From CBDESM01 sp965205165 (GTDB taxonomy: Bacteria > Chloroflexota > Dehalococcoidia > Bin125), in NCBI GenBank assembly GCA_965205165.1, contig OZ242037.1, positions 186,001 to 250,000 of the forward strand: a stretch of DNA of 64,000 nucleotides. Reading direction: 5' to 3'. The notes beneath the pieces are model-generated. The model saw nothing but the letters and a program-made list of their open reading frames with translations, was not told the origin of the DNA and made no database searches. The translations under genes were made by a program, and so were the position numbers. Every line of letters begins with the position of its first letter. Position 1 is the first letter of the stretch. Shown in pieces: positions 8,371 to 17,436 of the stretch.

Positions 8371-9504
8371 GTGCCCAAATCCATGCCTGCTCCCCAGACA
8401 GACTCCGATGCGCCGGCAGGCGATCCGGAGCTCGCGGTGCGGGTCGCCCTGCAGCGCGTCCGCGGCGTCGGCCCGGTGCGCGTGCGGCAGGCCGAAGAGC
8501 ATTTCGAGACGCTGGTGGATGCCTGGCGGGCGGGCGAGGAGGAGCTCAGGGAAGCCGGCTGGGACGCGCCGGCGATCGCCGGACTGGCGGATGCGAGGGG
8601 GAAGATCGAGCCGGAGCGCGAGCTGGAGGCGGCGCGCGCGGCCGGCTGCGAGCCGATGTCATGGCATGATCCGCGCTACCCGTTCCGCCTGCGGCACACG
8701 GCGAGCCCGCCGCCGCTGTTGTTCGCGCGGGGCGGATTGGACAAGCGGGACGAGCGATCGGTCGCCATCGTGGGCACGCGGCGGCCGACGGAGTACGGCA
8801 AGCAGATGACGCTGGAACTGGCGCACGGGCTGGCCGCGGCCGGGGTCTCGGTGGTCAGCGGTCTCGCGCACGGGGTGGACGGCCACGCGCACGAGGCGGC
8901 GCTGGACGCCGGCGGGCGCACGGTCGCGGTCGTCGCGGGCGGATTGGATCGGCTCTATCCGAGCGAGCACCGCGGCCTGGCGGCGCGGATTGCGGAGAGC
9001 GGCGCGGTGATCACCGAGTACCCGCCGGGCACGAAGCCGGTGCGCGAGAACTTCCCGGTGCGCAACCGGATCATCGCCGGGATGTCGATGGCGGTGCTGG
9101 TGACGGAGGCGCAGCTGCAATCGGGCACGCGCACGACGGTCGAGGCGGCGCAAGCCGAGGGCCGGGCGGTCTTCGCCCTGCCGGGCAGCGTCAAATCGCC
9201 GCAGAGCGCGGGGCCGCACGAGATGATCCGCGGCGGGGCGGCGCAACTGGCGGAGTCGGCGCAGGACATCCTCGACGCGCTCGAGCTCGATGCCGCGCCG
9301 GAGCAGGCGCAGCTGGCGGAGCAGCTGCCGGATGATCCGGTCGAGAGCGCGATCTTCTCGGCGCTGGGGGCGGAGCCGCTGCACATCGACGAGCTCTGCC
9401 GGGCGTCGGGCACGCCGGCGCCGCAGGCCAGCGCGGCCTTGGCGATGCTCGAACTCAAGGGAATGGTGCGGCAGATCGGGGCGATGACCTATGTCCGACG
9501 CTAA
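8371..9504 (+). CDS. dprA: DNA processing protein DprA
   Basis: The second, complete DprA of the pair has 377 residues. It has a helical N-terminus, the Rossmann fold with AIVGTRRPTEYG (about 131), VSGLAHGVDGHAH, GGLDRLYPSEH, and NFPVRNRIIAGMS. A C-terminal winged-helix region (about 320-377, LHIDELCRASG to LELKGMVRQ) completes it. It starts at a GTG without a clear ribosome site but directly behind a TAACCT box. It overlaps topA by 14 bases; dprA next to topA and a XerC-type recombinase is a common arrangement. Role: RecA loading in transformation or related recombination. Confidence 0.93.
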   Translation: MPKSMPAPQTDSDAPAGDPELAVRVALQRVRGVGPVRVRQAEEHFETLVDAWRAGEEELREAGWDAPAIAGLADARGKIEPERELEAARAAGCEPMSWHDPRYPFRLRHTASPPPLLFARGGLDKRDERSVAIVGTRRPTEYGKQMTLELAHGLAAAGVSVVSGLAHGVDGHAHEAALDAGGRTVAVVAGGLDRLYPSEHRGLAARIAESGAVITEYPPGTKPVRENFPVRNRIIAGMSMAVLVTEAQLQSGTRTTVEAAQAEGRAVFALPGSVKSPQSAGPHEMIRGGAAQLAESAQDILDALELDAAPEQAQLAEQLPDDPVESAIFSALGAEPLHIDELCRASGTPAPQASAALAMLELKGMVRQIGAMTYVRR

Positions 9505-12049
9505 GCCCGCCAAAAAGCCGCGCGGCCGCGGCGCACCCGCGCGGAAATCCACCCGCTCGGCGCGCGCGGCCGGGGGCGGCAAGACGCTGGTGATCGTCGA
9601 ATCGGGCGCGAAGGCGGAGACGATCGCCGGCTTCCTCGGCGACGGCTACGACGTACAGGCCTGCTTCGGCCACATCCGCGACCTGCCGCGCCGGGCGGCG
9701 GAGCGGCCGGCCGCGCTGAAGGGCCCGGGCCGCCCGCATTGGGCCGAATTCTCGGTCAATGTCGACGAGGGCTTCGAGCCGGTCTACATCGTGCCGAAGG
9801 AATCGAAGGAGCACGTGACCAAGCTGAAGCGGGCGCTGAAGAGCGCCGACCGCGTGCTGCTGGCGACGGACGAGGACCGCGAGGGGGAGTCGATCGGCTG
9901 GCACCTGCTGGAGGTCTTGCAGCCGAAAGTGCCGTGCGAGCGGATCGTCTTCCACGAGATCACCCGCGACGCGATCGAGCGGGCGCTGCAGGAGCCGCGG
10001 GCGATCGACGCCGCGCTGGTCGACGCGCAGGAGTCGCGCCGCATTTTGGACCGGCTCTACGGCTACTCGCTGTCGCCGCTGCTCTGGCGCAAGCTGGGCC
10101 AGGGCATGTCGGCCGGCCGCGTGCAGAGCGTCGCCCTGCGCTTCCTGGTCGAGCGCGAACGCGAGCGGATGGCGTTCCGCGCCGCCGAGTACTGGGGCGT
10201 CGACGCCGAATTCGCCGTCGCGGCCGGCAGCGCGCCGGCCAAGCTGACGTCGCTGGGCGGGCGGGCGCTGGCATCGGGCACGGCGGATTTCGACCCGGCC
10301 ACGGGCGAGCTGGCCGCGACCGCCAAGCGCTGGCTGAAGCGGGAGGACGTCGAGGCGCTGACGCCGGCGCTGGAGGCGGCGGATTGGCGCGTCGCGTCGG
10401 TCGAGAAGCGCCAGGCCCGGCGCCGGCCGCAGCCCCCGTTCACGACCTCGACCATGCAGCAGGCCGCCTCGAACCGGCTCGGCTTCGCGGCGCGGCGGAC
10501 GATGGCCGCGGCGCAGAGCCTCTATCAGGGCAAGGACATCGGCGCGGAACGGGTCGGCCTGATCACCTACATGCGCACGGACTCGGTGACGCTGGCCGAG
10601 CAGGCGCTGGGGCAGGCGGGCGAGTACATCCGCGGGCGCTGGGGGGCGGATCACCACGACCGCCGCCAGTACACCTCGAAATCGCGCAACGCGCAGGAGG
10701 CGCACGAGGCGATCCGCCCGACCGACTTCTCGCGCACGCCGGACTCGCTGCGGGCGATGCTGGACGACGACGAGTGGCGGCTCTACGACCTGATCTGGCG
10801 GCGCGCCGTCGCCTCCCAGATGTCGCCGGCGCAGATCGAGCAGACCACCGCGGTGTTCGAGGCGGCGCTGCCGGATTCCGGATCGGACAGCCCGGCCCAG
10901 ATGACGGCGACCGGGCAGATCGTGGTGTTCGACGGCTGGTACGCGGTGCTGCCGCCGGGCGGCAGCGGCGAGCAGGCGGTGCTGCCGGCGATCGCCGAGG
11001 GCGAACGGGCGGCGATCTCCGACGTCGAGGCGGCCGGGCACGAGTCGCAGCCGCCGGCGCGCTACACGGAGGCTTCGCTGGTGCGCAAGCTGGAAGAGGA
11101 CGGACTGGGCCGGCCCAGTACCTATGCATCGGTGCTGGAGACGCTCACGCGGCAGCGCGGCTACGCCTTCAAGCGCGGGCAGACGCTGATCCCGTCCTTC
11201 CTCGGCATGGCCGTGGCCGATCTGCTGACCGCGCATTTCGGCGATCTGGTCAACGCCGAGTTCACCGCCGAGATGGAGGATCAGCTGGACCAGATCGCGC
11301 AGGGCAACTTGGATCGGGTCGCGCATCTGGGCGAGTTCTATTTCGGCGCTGAGGGGAACGACGGGCTGAAGTCGCGGATCGCCGCGAAGCAGGGCGACAG
11401 CATCCCCTTCTGGGTGCTGAAGGTCTCCGAGGACGGGTTGCGCCTGGCCGAACCGGACGCGGCAGAGGATGGCGGTGCGGAAATCCGGGTGCGCACCGGG
11501 CGGGCGTACCTGCGGCGCGGGGCCGGCGACGAGGCGCGCACCGCGCCGCTGCCCGACGACCTCGCGCCGGCCGACCTCACCGCCGGGATGGCCGGCAAGC
11601 TGCTGGAGCGGGCCACCCAGCTGCCGCGCGACCTCGGCCGGCACCCCGAATACGACGAGCGCGTATTCCTGCTCAACGGGCGCTTCGGCCCGTTCGTGCA
11701 GGTCGGCGAGACGCCCAAGAGCCGCAAGGCGCCCAAGCCCCGCCGGGCCTCCGTCCCCAGCGGCATCGAACTCGACGACGTCACGCTGGAGCACGCGATC
11801 GACTGGCTGCAATGGCCCAAGACGCTGGGCCTGCACCCCGACAGCGGCGAAGAGGTGACGGTCCGGCCGGGGCGCTGGGGCGCCTACGTGCAGATGGGCG
11901 ACGAGCGCCGCAATCTCAAGGCCGATGACGACCTCGATACGATCGACTTGGAGCGGGCGCTGGCCCTGCTGAAGGAACCGAAGGCGCAGCGCGGCGGGCG
12001 CGGGCGCGCTAACGCGCGGCGATCATCCGGCCGGCGGCGGCGCTCCTAG
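9491..12049 (+). CDS. topA: DNA topoisomerase I (type IA)
   Basis: TopA relaxes negative supercoils through single-strand breaks. The 852-residue protein opens with a basic Lys/Arg tail, then the TOPRIM domain (LVIVESGAKAETI; acidic ATDEDREGESIGWHL near 125). The catalytic tyrosine is Y360 in LITYMRTDS, followed by AQEAHEAIRPT. The C-terminus has TopA-type repeats (GRFGPFVQVG, GRWGAYVQMG) instead of Cys4 zinc ribbons and ends in an Arg-rich tail, as in many high-GC bacteria. ATG 9491 lies inside the dprA end. Confidence 0.96.
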   Translation: MSDAKPAKKPRGRGAPARKSTRSARAAGGGKTLVIVESGAKAETIAGFLGDGYDVQACFGHIRDLPRRAAERPAALKGPGRPHWAEFSVNVDEGFEPVYIVPKESKEHVTKLKRALKSADRVLLATDEDREGESIGWHLLEVLQPKVPCERIVFHEITRDAIERALQEPRAIDAALVDAQESRRILDRLYGYSLSPLLWRKLGQGMSAGRVQSVALRFLVERERERMAFRAAEYWGVDAEFAVAAGSAPAKLTSLGGRALASGTADFDPATGELAATAKRWLKREDVEALTPALEAADWRVASVEKRQARRRPQPPFTTSTMQQAASNRLGFAARRTMAAAQSLYQGKDIGAERVGLITYMRTDSVTLAEQALGQAGEYIRGRWGADHHDRRQYTSKSRNAQEAHEAIRPTDFSRTPDSLRAMLDDDEWRLYDLIWRRAVASQMSPAQIEQTTAVFEAALPDSGSDSPAQMTATGQIVVFDGWYAVLPPGGSGEQAVLPAIAEGERAAISDVEAAGHESQPPARYTEASLVRKLEEDGLGRPSTYASVLETLTRQRGYAFKRGQTLIPSFLGMAVADLLTAHFGDLVNAEFTAEMEDQLDQIAQGNLDRVAHLGEFYFGAEGNDGLKSRIAAKQGDSIPFWVLKVSEDGLRLAEPDAAEDGGAEIRVRTGRAYLRRGAGDEARTAPLPDDLAPADLTAGMAGKLLERATQLPRDLGRHPEYDERVFLLNGRFGPFVQVGETPKSRKAPKPRRASVPSGIELDDVTLEHAIDWLQWPKTLGLHPDSGEEVTVRPGRWGAYVQMGDERRNLKADDDLDTIDLERALALLKEPKAQRGGRGRANARRSSGRRRRS

Positions 12050-12056
12050 GGCCGCA

Positions 12057-12062
12057 TAGAGT
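12057..12062 (+). promoter_or_regulatory. -10-like box immediately before xerC
   Basis: TAGAGT ends 6 bases before the GTG start of xerC, and no ribosome-binding site is seen between them. This fits a leaderless transcript. No matching -35 is visible. Confidence 0.45.
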
Positions 12063-12068
12063 GGCGGC

Positions 12069-13052
12069 GTGTCCGCCGCCCCCGATTTGAGCGCCGCCGA
12101 ATCCGCCATCGAGCCGGCCGCGGAGGCGGCGCTGGAGCGCTACCTGCACGAGCTGGAAGCGGTGCGCGGACTGTCGCCGCACACGCTCCGCAACTACCGC
12201 TCCGACTTGGCCCAGTTCCTGATCTGGCTGCATGCGCGCGGGGCGGCGCTGGGCGAACTCTCGCGGGCGCACTACCGCGAGTGGCTGGCCGATTTGCAGG
12301 CGGTCGGGGCGGCGGAGGCGAGCATCCGCCGGCGCTCCAGCACGGTGAAATCGTTCGCACGCCGGCTGGCCGCGACCGGCGAGCTGCCGTCCGATCCGCT
12401 GCGGCTCGCATCGATCCCCAAGGGCGCGCAGCGGCTGCCGAAGCCGCTGTCGGAGCAGCAGATCGCCGCCCTGCTGGACGCGCCGGACGCGGCGGAGCCG
12501 GCGGGGCTGCGCGACCGCGCGATCCTGGAGATCCTCTACGGCTGCGGGGTGCGCATCTCGGAGCTGGCGGCGATGTCGGTCGGCGACTACGAGCGCGACG
12601 GGCGGCAGTTCATCGTGCGCGGCAAAGGGGACAAGGAGCGGGCCGTGCTGCTGGGCGGGCCGGCCGAGCGGGCGCTCGCGGCCTGGCTGCGCGGGGGCCG
12701 CCCGCAGCTCGCGTCGGAGGCGAGCGGGGACGCGCTCTGGCTCAACCGGCGCGGGGGGCGGCTGAGCGCGAGGGCGGTGCAGCTCGCGCTCAAGCGCCAC
12801 GCCGCGGCGGCCGGGCTGCCGGCCGACATCCACCCGCACCTCTTGAGGCACTCGTTCGCCACTCATATGCTCGACGGAGGCGCGAACCTGCGGGTCGTCC
12901 AAGAGCTGCTGGGTCACGCCTCGGTTTCGACCACCCAGCTCTACACGCACGTGACGGAGTCGGGCAAGCGGGCCGCGATCGATCAGGCGCTCGACGGCAT
13001 CGCCGAGCACCTGCGCAGCCGCCGCAGCGGCGCGGGCGGACGGGCGACGTGA
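12069..13052 (+). CDS. xerC: Tyrosine recombinase XerC-like
   Basis: XerC/D recombinases resolve chromosome dimers at dif. The 327-residue protein has the SAM-like N-terminal core-binding domain (YLHELEAVRGLSPHTLRNYR) and a full catalytic set: R162 in GCGVRISE, the Lys of VRGKGDKER, HPHLLRHSFATHML, LLGHASVSTTQLYTHV with nucleophile Y292. It starts with a GTG behind TAGAGT. It follows topA by 19 bases, and its stop overlaps the aroQ start. No dif site was recognised. Its place in a core operon argues for the housekeeping recombinase and not a phage or integron integrase. Confidence 0.9.
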   Translation: MSAAPDLSAAESAIEPAAEAALERYLHELEAVRGLSPHTLRNYRSDLAQFLIWLHARGAALGELSRAHYREWLADLQAVGAAEASIRRRSSTVKSFARRLAATGELPSDPLRLASIPKGAQRLPKPLSEQQIAALLDAPDAAEPAGLRDRAILEILYGCGVRISELAAMSVGDYERDGRQFIVRGKGDKERAVLLGGPAERALAAWLRGGRPQLASEASGDALWLNRRGGRLSARAVQLALKRHAAAAGLPADIHPHLLRHSFATHMLDGGANLRVVQELLGHASVSTTQLYTHVTESGKRAAIDQALDGIAEHLRSRRSGAGGRAT

Positions 13053-13504
13053 AGATCCTCCTCGTTTCGGGGCCCAATCTGAACATGCTGGGCACCCGCC
13101 TGCCCGGCATCTACGGCTCGCAGACGCTTTCCGACATTGAGGAGCTGGTGCGCAAGCGGGCGGCCGAGTGGGACGTCGAGATTTCGTCGTTCCAGTCCAA
13201 CCACGAAGGGGCGCTGATCGATTTCATCCAAGCCAACCGCGCCGCCGACGGGATGATCATCAACCCGGGCGCGTTCGGGCACTACGCCTACGCGCTGCGC
13301 GACGCGCTGGAGAATTTCGACGGCGGCATCGTCGAGGTCCACATCAGCAACGTCCACGCCCGCGAGGAGTTCCGCCACAATCTGGTGCTCTCCCCGGTCG
13401 TCGACGGGGTCGTCGCCGGGCTGGGCTGGCGCGGCTATCTGGGGGCGCTCGACGCGCTCGTCGCGATCCTGCAGGAACGCGGCGCGAAGACGGACGCGAC
13501 ATGA
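13049..13504 (+). CDS. aroQ: 3-dehydroquinate dehydratase, type II
   Basis: AroQ dehydrates 3-dehydroquinate in the shikimate pathway, one step before the aroE product at the left edge. The 151-residue protein shows SGPNLNMLGTRLPGIYGSQT with the catalytic Tyr, SNHEGALIDFI, INPGAFGHYAYALRDAL and VEVHISNVHAREEFR with the catalytic His. It starts at GTG 13049, overlapping the xerC stop by 4 bases, and itself overlaps the M24 peptidase start (ATGA). Confidence 0.96.
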   Translation: MKILLVSGPNLNMLGTRLPGIYGSQTLSDIEELVRKRAAEWDVEISSFQSNHEGALIDFIQANRAADGMIINPGAFGHYAYALRDALENFDGGIVEVHISNVHAREEFRHNLVLSPVVDGVVAGLGWRGYLGALDALVAILQERGAKTDAT

Positions 13505-14586
13505 GCCGGCTGGGCCTGATCCGGGCCGAGATCGACCGCGCCGAGATCGACGCGCTGCTGGTCACGGACCCGATCAACCGCCGCTACGCCAGCGGCTTCA
13601 CCGGCTCCCGCGGCTGGCTGCTGATCGGCCCGCGGCTCGCCCTGATCGCGACCGACTTCCGCTATTGGGAGCAGGCGGCGGCGGAGGCCCCCGATTTCGA
13701 GCTGGTCAAGATCTCGGGCAAGATGGAGAACTGGTGGGGCGAGTTCACCGCGCACGTGCGGGACCGCACCGTCGGCTACGAGGCCGAGCACATGACGATG
13801 GCAGGCTTGCAGGCGCTGCACGCGGCCAACGAAGAGATCAGCGCCCCGCCCGTCTTCGAGGCGGCCTCCGGCATCTTCACGCCGCTGCGGGCGATGAAGG
13901 ACGCGGACGAGATCGCCGCGATCCGGAAGGCCGCGGCGCTGACCGACGACGCGCTGGCGCACGCCCTCCAGCTGGCGCAGCCGGATTGGACGGAGCGGCG
14001 GCTTGCCTGGGAGATCGAGGCCTACGCGCGCTCCAATGGCGCGGAGGCGATGGCGTTCGATTCCATCGTCGCGGCCGGCCCCTGGGGGGCGCGGCCGCAT
14101 GCCAGCCCGCGCGACGAGCCGCTGGGCGAGGGCCGGCCGATCGTGATCGACATCGGGGCGCGGGTCGACGGCTACTGCTCCGACATGACCCGGACGGTGG
14201 TGCTGGGCGAGCCGGACGCGACGTTCCGCGCGGTGCACGACATCGTGCTGGCCGCGCAGGAAACGGCGGCGGAGATGATCGAGCCCGACATGACCTGCGC
14301 CGACGCGCACGAGCTGGCGCACCGGGTGATCCGGGAGGCAGGCTACGGCGAACAGTTCGGACACGGGCTGGGGCACGGGGTCGGCTTGCAGATCCACGAA
14401 CATCCGTACATCGGCACGAGCTCGGACGACTCCATCGCGGAGGGGCAGGTGATTACCATCGAGCCGGGCATCTACCTGCCCGAATGGGGCGGCGTGCGGA
14501 TCGAAGACCTGGGGCTCATCGCCGATGGGCGCTTCGAGAGCTTCACCGGCGCGCCCAAGCAGCGCATGATCGGAAGCGGCACATGA
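13501..14586 (+). CDS. M24 metallopeptidase (Xaa-Pro aminopeptidase type)
   Basis: A 361-residue Xaa-Pro dipeptidase/aminopeptidase-like enzyme. The N-terminal creatinase-type domain (DALLVTDPINRRYASGFTGS) is followed by the pita-bread fold. Its metal ligands are present: Asp in IDIGARVDGYCSDMTR, His in GHGLGHGVGL, Glu in TIEPGIYLPEWGGVRIED. ATG 13501 overlaps the aroQ stop, and its own stop overlaps the efp start. A Xaa-Pro peptidase next to aroQ and efp is a widespread arrangement and fits turnover of proline-containing peptides. Confidence 0.92.
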   Translation: MSRLGLIRAEIDRAEIDALLVTDPINRRYASGFTGSRGWLLIGPRLALIATDFRYWEQAAAEAPDFELVKISGKMENWWGEFTAHVRDRTVGYEAEHMTMAGLQALHAANEEISAPPVFEAASGIFTPLRAMKDADEIAAIRKAAALTDDALAHALQLAQPDWTERRLAWEIEAYARSNGAEAMAFDSIVAAGPWGARPHASPRDEPLGEGRPIVIDIGARVDGYCSDMTRTVVLGEPDATFRAVHDIVLAAQETAAEMIEPDMTCADAHELAHRVIREAGYGEQFGHGLGHGVGLQIHEHPYIGTSSDDSIAEGQVITIEPGIYLPEWGGVRIEDLGLIADGRFESFTGAPKQRMIGSGT

Positions 14587-15140
14587 TCGGCACCGGCGAC
14601 CTCAAGCGCGGATTCGTGATCGAACTCGACAACGTCGAGTACCAGATCGTGGATTGGGAGCACATCAAGGTGGGCCGCGGCTCCGCCCAGGCGCGGCTCA
14701 AGCTGCGCGACATCCGCGGCGGCCACACGATCGAGCGCACCTTCCAGGCGGGCTCCAAGTTCAAGCGCGTGCGCACCGAGCGGCGCAAGATGCAGTACCT
14801 CTACCGCGACGGCGATCTCCACTACTTCATGAACGCCGAGACCTACGAGCAGGAGCCGCTCGCCTCCGATGTGGTGGGCGACGCGCTGCCCTACATCGCG
14901 GAGAACGCCGAGGTCGAGGTCCTGATCGTCGGCGAGAGCCCGGTCTCGGTCGAGCTGCCGGCCGCGGTCAGCCTGCGGGTGGCCGAGAGCGACCCCGGCG
15001 TGAAGGGCGACACCGCGACGGGCGCGACCAAGCCGGCGACGCTGGAGACCGGGCTCACGGTCAACGTGCCGCTGTTCGTGGGCCCGGGCGACATGGTGAA
15101 GGTCGATACCCGCAGCGGGCAATACCTGGAGCGGGCCTGA
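14583..15140 (+). CDS. efp: Translation elongation factor P
   Basis: EF-P relieves ribosome stalling at polyproline. The 185-residue protein has the KOW-like N-domain and two OB folds ending in GDMVKVDTRSGQYLERA. The domain I loop that reaches the peptidyl-transferase centre reads VGRGSAQAR, with Arg32 at the tip where many EF-Ps carry a lysine. Arg at this place is typical of the rhamnosylated (EarP) type, though unmodified forms also exist. No earP or other modification enzyme is visible in the window. ATG overlaps the upstream stop (ATGA). Confidence 0.95.
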   Translation: MIGTGDLKRGFVIELDNVEYQIVDWEHIKVGRGSAQARLKLRDIRGGHTIERTFQAGSKFKRVRTERRKMQYLYRDGDLHYFMNAETYEQEPLASDVVGDALPYIAENAEVEVLIVGESPVSVELPAAVSLRVAESDPGVKGDTATGATKPATLETGLTVNVPLFVGPGDMVKVDTRSGQYLERA

Positions 15141-15159
15141 TCGCCGGCCCGGCGCGGAG

Positions 15160-16449
15160 ATGGCCCGCAAGGCCCCGCCCGGATTGCGCGCCCGCCAAGC
15201 CGCGCAGCGCCAGCCGCCGCCCGGCCCCGGCTCTCCGCTGCAAGCGCATCCGGTCGCCGAGATCTTGGATCGGCTCGATGGGCTGATCGGTTCGGACAAG
15301 CTGCTGGCCGACCTCTGGATCGAGGGCGAGGTGCGCGGCCTCAGCCGCTCCGCCGCCGGCCATCTCTACTTCCGCTTGTCCGATGACGATGTACAGCTCA
15401 GCTGCGCCTTCTTCGCGCGCCAGAACCGCGGTACCCGCTTGGAGCAGGGCGACCAAGTGCTGGCGCACGGGCGGATCGCGATCTACAAGCCGCGGGGCGA
15501 CTTGCAGATGATCGTCGACGCCGTGCAGCCCAAGGGCACCGGCGTCCTCCAAGCCGAGTACGAGCGGATTCGCGCCAAACTGGAGGAGGAAGGCCTGTTC
15601 GCGCCCGAGCGCAAGCGCCCGCTGCCGCAGTGGCCGCGGCGGATCGGCGTGGTCACCTCGCCGGCCGGAGCGGTCTGGCACGACATCCGCAACGTGCTGG
15701 CGCGGCGCTGGCCGCTGGTCCGCCTGACCCTGAGCCCGTCGGCCGTGCAAGGCGAGGGTGCGGCCGAGACAATCGTCGAGGGCATCGAGCGCTTGCGTAA
15801 CCTGCCGGACGACGGTGCCCCCGACCTGATCATCGTCGCCCGCGGCGGGGGCTCGCCCGCAGACCTTTGGGCTTACAACGAAGAGCCCGTCGCCCGCGCC
15901 ATCTTCGCCTGCTCGATCCCCGTCATCTCCGCCGTGGGCCACGAAACCGACTTCACGATCGCCGATTTCGTCGCCGACCGCCGCGCCCCCACGCCCTCGG
16001 CCGCGGCGGAGATCGCAGTGCCCGACCTGGCCGAGCAGTTGCGCCGCGTCGGTTCGCTCGCGGCCTATCTGGAGCAGCTGACCGGGAACCGCTTCGAGGC
16101 GGAGGCGCAGCGCCTTTCCACCCTGCGCGAACGGCTCGAACGGAGCGCACCCGATCCGGCCGGCATGCGGGTCGAGCTGCACGCGCAAGCACGGGCGCTG
16201 GAACGGGCGATCGCCGATGCGCTGGGCGGCCGCGCCCTGCGGATCGCCGCGGATCGCAGCCGCCTCGACGCGCTCAATCCCTACGCGACGCTGGACCGCG
16301 GCTATGCCCTGGTAACAGGGCCCGGCGGCGGGGTGATCAGCTCCGCGGCGCAGGTGCAGGCCGGCGATACACTCGCCATCCGCATGCACGACGGCGAAAT
16401 CGCGGCTGCGGCCACCGCCGTATCGATCGGGGAAGAGGCGTCCGAATGA
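15160..16449 (+). CDS. xseA: Exodeoxyribonuclease VII large subunit
   Basis: XseA is the catalytic subunit of ExoVII, which degrades single-stranded DNA. The 429-residue protein has an N-terminal OB fold (LWIEGEVRGLSRSAAGHLYFRL, in which the contiguous motif spans about residues 48-69). The family core follows with RIGVVTSPAGAVWHDI, IIVARGGGSPADLW, SAVGHETDFTIADFVADRRAPTP (about 263-285) and a coiled-coil arm. The C-terminal NPYATLDRGYAL motif is present. The first 25 residues are Arg/Pro-rich and poorly conserved. It overlaps xseB by 4 bases. Confidence 0.95.
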   Translation: MARKAPPGLRARQAAQRQPPPGPGSPLQAHPVAEILDRLDGLIGSDKLLADLWIEGEVRGLSRSAAGHLYFRLSDDDVQLSCAFFARQNRGTRLEQGDQVLAHGRIAIYKPRGDLQMIVDAVQPKGTGVLQAEYERIRAKLEEEGLFAPERKRPLPQWPRRIGVVTSPAGAVWHDIRNVLARRWPLVRLTLSPSAVQGEGAAETIVEGIERLRNLPDDGAPDLIIVARGGGSPADLWAYNEEPVARAIFACSIPVISAVGHETDFTIADFVADRRAPTPSAAAEIAVPDLAEQLRRVGSLAAYLEQLTGNRFEAEAQRLSTLRERLERSAPDPAGMRVELHAQARALERAIADALGGRALRIAADRSRLDALNPYATLDRGYALVTGPGGGVISSAAQVQAGDTLAIRMHDGEIAAAATAVSIGEEASE

Positions 16450-16655
16450 GCATGCAGCAGCCCGACGTCGATCCCGATTTGAGCTACGAGGAGGTGGTCG
16501 AGCGGCTGGAGGCGACGATCGAGCGGCTCGAAGAGGGCGGCGCGGGCTTGGACGAATCGGTCTCGGCCTATGCCGAAGGCTCGGCCCTCGCCGCCCGCGC
16601 GCAGGAACTGCTGGACGCCGCGCAGCTCCAGGTCGACGAACTGCGCCAAGAGTGA
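16446..16655 (+). CDS. xseB: Exodeoxyribonuclease VII small subunit
   Basis: XseB wraps around the XseA coiled coil and is needed for ExoVII assembly. The 69-residue protein has the family pattern SYEEVVERLEATIERLEEGG, then LDESVSAYAEG, in a helical hairpin. ATG 16446 overlaps the xseA stop, which fixes the start and predicts coupled translation. Confidence 0.93.
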   Translation: MSMQQPDVDPDLSYEEVVERLEATIERLEEGGAGLDESVSAYAEGSALAARAQELLDAAQLQVDELRQE

Positions 16656-16671
16656 GCGGGGAGCGCGCCGC

Positions 16672-17436
16672 GTGACGCTCCGCCTGGCTTGGTTCGCCAC
16701 GGCGCGCGGCACCTCCTCGCGCCTGCTCTTCAATCGCGCCCGCGAGGCCATCGCCGCAGGCGGCTTGGACGTCGAGATCGCCTGCGTCTTCTGCAACCGC
16801 GAGCGCGGCCAGTCGCCCAACACCGACGCGTTCCTGGACGATGTCGAGGCGTCGGGTGCGCCGCTGATCGCGAAAAGCTCGGGCGCTTGGCGGCGGTCGG
16901 TCGGCGGCGGGCTCTCCGACCCGGCCGGCGCGCTCGCCCCCTGGCGCCGCGATTATGACGAGTGGGTGCTGGAGCAAGTCGCAGGGCACCGCCCCGATGC
17001 GGCGCTGCTGGCCGGCTACATGCTGATCGTGACCGACGCGCTATGCAACGCGCTGCCGATGCTCAATCTCCACCCCGCCGCCCCGGGCGGGCCGGCCGGC
17101 ACTTGGCAGCAGGTGATCTCGCACCTGATCGAATCCGGCGCATCGGAGCATGGGATGCAGCTCCAGCAGGTGACCACGCAGCTGGACCGCGGGCCGCTGG
17201 TCACCAGCGCCTCCTATCCGATCCGCGGCCCCGCCTTCGACCCGCTCTGGGCGGCCGCGCCGGACCCGGAAGACCAAGAGTCGCCGCTGTTCCGCGCCAT
17301 CCGCGCCGCGGGAGTGCAGCGCGAGCCCGTCTTCATCATCGAATCGCTGCGCGCGTACGCGAGCGACCCCGCCGCGCCGCCGGCCGGCCTGGACATTTCG
17401 GCGATGGTCGAGGCGGCGCTCCCCGCTCGCCTATAA
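16672..17436 (+). CDS. PurN-like formyltransferase
   Basis: A 254-residue protein related to phosphoribosylglycinamide formyltransferase (PurN), which transfers a formyl group from 10-formyl-THF in purine synthesis. It keeps the catalytic Asn-x-His in LNLHPAAPGG and the Asp in QLDRGPLV, plus a nucleotide-binding start (WFATARGTSS) and CNRERG in place of the usual SNR. It is about 50 residues longer than typical PurN, with inserts before the NLH motif and at the C-terminus, so the substrate may differ. It starts at GTG 16672, 16 bases after xseB. Enough motifs are present for the family but not for certain function. Confidence 0.75.
   Translation: MTLRLAWFATARGTSSRLLFNRAREAIAAGGLDVEIACVFCNRERGQSPNTDAFLDDVEASGAPLIAKSSGAWRRSVGGGLSDPAGALAPWRRDYDEWVLEQVAGHRPDAALLAGYMLIVTDALCNALPMLNLHPAAPGGPAGTWQQVISHLIESGASEHGMQLQQVTTQLDRGPLVTSASYPIRGPAFDPLWAAAPDPEDQESPLFRAIRAAGVQREPVFIIESLRAYASDPAAPPAGLDISAMVEAALPARL

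Noticed and set aside
12069..13052. XerC-like gene as a mobile-element integrase
   Set aside because: It is embedded and coupled in a core operon (topA, aroQ), with no att-like repeats, no tRNA and no mobile genes nearby.
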